Shown here: positions 6,248 through 7,394 of the stretch, piece after piece
How the letters are laid out: each line of letters starts with the position of its first letter
Position numbering within the stretch: position 1 is the stretch's first letter
From: an uncultured Lachnospiraceae bacterium
Lineage (GTDB): Bacteria; Bacillota; Clostridia; Lachnospirales; Lachnospiraceae
NCBI GenBank assembly: GCA_910583815.1
Contig: CAJTZB010000126.1
Span: 1-7,394 of the forward strand
Length of the DNA stretch: 7,394 nt
Reading direction: 5' to 3'
Notes under the pieces: generated by a model
The model's database searches: none
The model's input: only the letters and a program-made list of their open reading frames with translations
What the model was told of the DNA's origin: nothing
Made by a program: the position numbers and the translations under genes

Positions 6248-7394
6248 TTATTCGGCGAGTTCTTCCCACTGTTCCATTAATTCTGCGATCTTATCAGAGA
6301 GCGTTTGCTTTTCTGTCGTCAGTTCCAGAAGCTTTGTATGGTCGCTGAATACAGATTCATCTGACAGTTCGTTATCTATGGCAGCAGAACGTTCTTCCAG
6401 CTTTTCAATTTCTGCCTCAATACGCTTGATGTCGTTTTGACGTTTCCGCAGACGCGCCTGTTCTTCTTTTTGCTGTTTCCAGTCTGTTTTGCCTGCGGAA
6501 TCGGCAGCAGAGGCAGGAGGATTTCCGGATACCGGTGCCTGCGCATTGACACCATAGCCGATGCCTTGCAGATAAAGGCGTTCCGTTATTTCTTTATGCG
6601 CCAGATAGTAATCATAATTGCCTAAATAGGTAAGCAGCTTATGTTCCGTCAAATCCAGGATGCGAGTCGCTGTTTTATTGATAAAGTAACGGTCATGCGA
6701 TACATAGAGCACGGTTCCGGTGTATCCGCTGATGGCCTGTTCCAGAATTTCTTTTGACATAATGTCGAGATGGTTGGTCGGCTCATCTAAAATCAGAAAA
6801 TTTGATTCAGAGAGCATCAGTTTGGCAAGGGAAACGCGTCCCCGCTCACCGCCGCTGATGTCACGAATCAGTTTAAATACGTCATCGCCGGTAAAAAGGA
6901 AGGCAGCAAGGGCGTTCCGGATCTGTGTGTTGTCCATAAACGGATAGGTGTCCTGCAGCTCGGAAAACAGGGTTTTCTCCGGATGCAGGACCTGATGCTC
7001 CTGGTCGTAGTATGCGATATGCACTTTGGCACCAAGCCGGATGTCGCCGGAGTCCGGGGCAAGCATTCCGTTGATGATTTTTAAGATGGTGGTCTTGCCT
7101 GTGCCGTTGCCACCAATAATGGCAACTTTTTCTCCACGTTTGACTTCAAATGAGAGGTCGGTGAAGAGTACATTGCTTCCAAAAGATTTGGAAAGGCCGG
7201 TTACGGTAAGCACATCATTTCCGCTTAGGATAGATGGCTCCAGACGGATAGACATGCCGGAAGCCTCTGCATAAGGCTTGTCCAGACGTTCCATTTTATT
7301 CAGCAGTTTTTCGCGGCTTTCGGCACGTTTAATTGATTTTTCGCGGTTAAAGGAACGAAGCTTTGCAATGACTTCTTCCTGATGCTTGATTTCA
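6248..7394 (-). CDS. ABC-F family ATPase (YdiF-like), N-terminal part beyond window
   Basis: ABC-F proteins are soluble twin-ATPase factors that act on the ribosome; they have no membrane domain. The stop is TAA at 6250-6248. The frame stays open to the right edge, adding 33 residues (starting EIKHQEEVIAKL) before the Met at 7294, so that Met is internal. The 381 residues present cover the charged interdomain linker (7394 to about 7280), the second ABC domain and a C-terminal extension. Walker A is GGNGTGKTT (about 7087-7113), the signature SGGERGRVSLAKLML and Walker B FLILDEPTNHLD follow, and the switch is SHDRYF. After a Pro/Ala-rich spacer (PVSGNPPASAADSAG) comes a Lys/Glu-rich coiled coil ending EQWEELAE, the ABC-F C-terminal domain. 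The linker and CTD resemble B. subtilis YdiF-type housekeeping members more than antibiotic-resistance ABC-Fs, which is a judgement by recall. The full protein would be about 630-640 residues. Confidence 0.93.
   Translation of the reverse strand, partial: EIKHQEEVIAKLRSFNREKSIKRAESREKLLNKMERLDKPYAEASGMSIRLEPSILSGNDVLTVTGLSKSFGSNVLFTDLSFEVKRGEKVAIIGGNGTGKTTILKIINGMLAPDSGDIRLGAKVHIAYYDQEHQVLHPEKTLFSELQDTYPFMDNTQIRNALAAFLFTGDDVFKLIRDISGGERGRVSLAKLMLSESNFLILDEPTNHLDIMSKEILEQAISGYTGTVLYVSHDRYFINKTATRILDLTEHKLLTYLGNYDYYLAHKEITERLYLQGIGYGVNAQAPVSGNPPASAADSAGKTDWKQQKEEQARLRKRQNDIKRIEAEIEKLEERSAAIDNELSDESVFSDHTKLLELTTEKQTLSDKIAELMEQWEELAE

Noticed and set aside
6204..7274. Open + strand frames opposite the ABC-F gene (for example 6720-6947 and 7026-7274)
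   Set aside because: They lie antisense to a well-recognised ABC-F coding sequence, lack family features, and have Ser/Arg/Pro-rich shadow composition.
1..7394. CRISPR array, tRNA/rRNA gene, insertion sequence, toxin-antitoxin pair or phage defence system
   Set aside because: No regularly spaced repeats, cloverleaf-like sequence, transposase motif or small paired genes were seen on either strand.

Overview
The window looks like a chromosomal segment from a low-to-mid GC Firmicute, most likely a gut-type Clostridia (Lachnospiraceae-like). The reasons are strong GGAGG-type ribosome binding sites, a TGnTATAAT extended -10 promoter, and RecJ, GlyA, TrmO, DUF362 and ABC-F sequences of clostridial style. 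The assignment rests on sequence character and family recall, not on a search. Both ends cut through genes: recJ enters from the left and an ABC-F ATPase gene leaves at the right.

Layout. Positions 1-1646 (+) hold nearly all of recJ, a 5'->3' single-strand DNA exonuclease, missing only its N-terminus. A good extended -10 promoter follows, then a same-strand cluster: glyA (serine hydroxymethyltransferase, 1740-2978), trmO (tRNA t6A37 N6-methyltransferase, TTG start, 3013-3684) and a DUF362 gene (3734-4603). Gaps in the cluster are 34 and 49 nt and show no convincing terminator, so the three genes probably form one transcription unit, with a possible extra promoter before the DUF362 gene. A 43-nt hairpin (4649-4691) ends it. 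Next comes a lone, AT-richer gene (4711-6189, +) for a membrane-anchored S41-family peptidase-like protein. A bidirectional terminator (6196-6230) separates it from the convergent ABC-F gene (6248-7394, -).

How the genes may fit together. GlyA supplies one-carbon units (methylene-THF) and glycine. TrmO uses S-adenosylmethionine to methylate t6A37 in tRNA. A link through one-carbon and translation metabolism is plausible but only inferred. The DUF362 protein has no known job; it lacks a ferredoxin insert but carries a four-cysteine cluster. RecJ and the ABC-F protein are ordinary housekeeping-type genes.

I see no CRISPR array, transposase, phage gene, tRNA or rRNA. The least ordinary item is the S41 protein: three N-terminal membrane helices, the Ser nucleophile kept, but Ser at the position where the canonical Ser/Lys dyad has its lysine. 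Its gene is compositionally distinct, insulated by terminators and has an unusual translation start context. I do not see a clear multi-gene novel system here.
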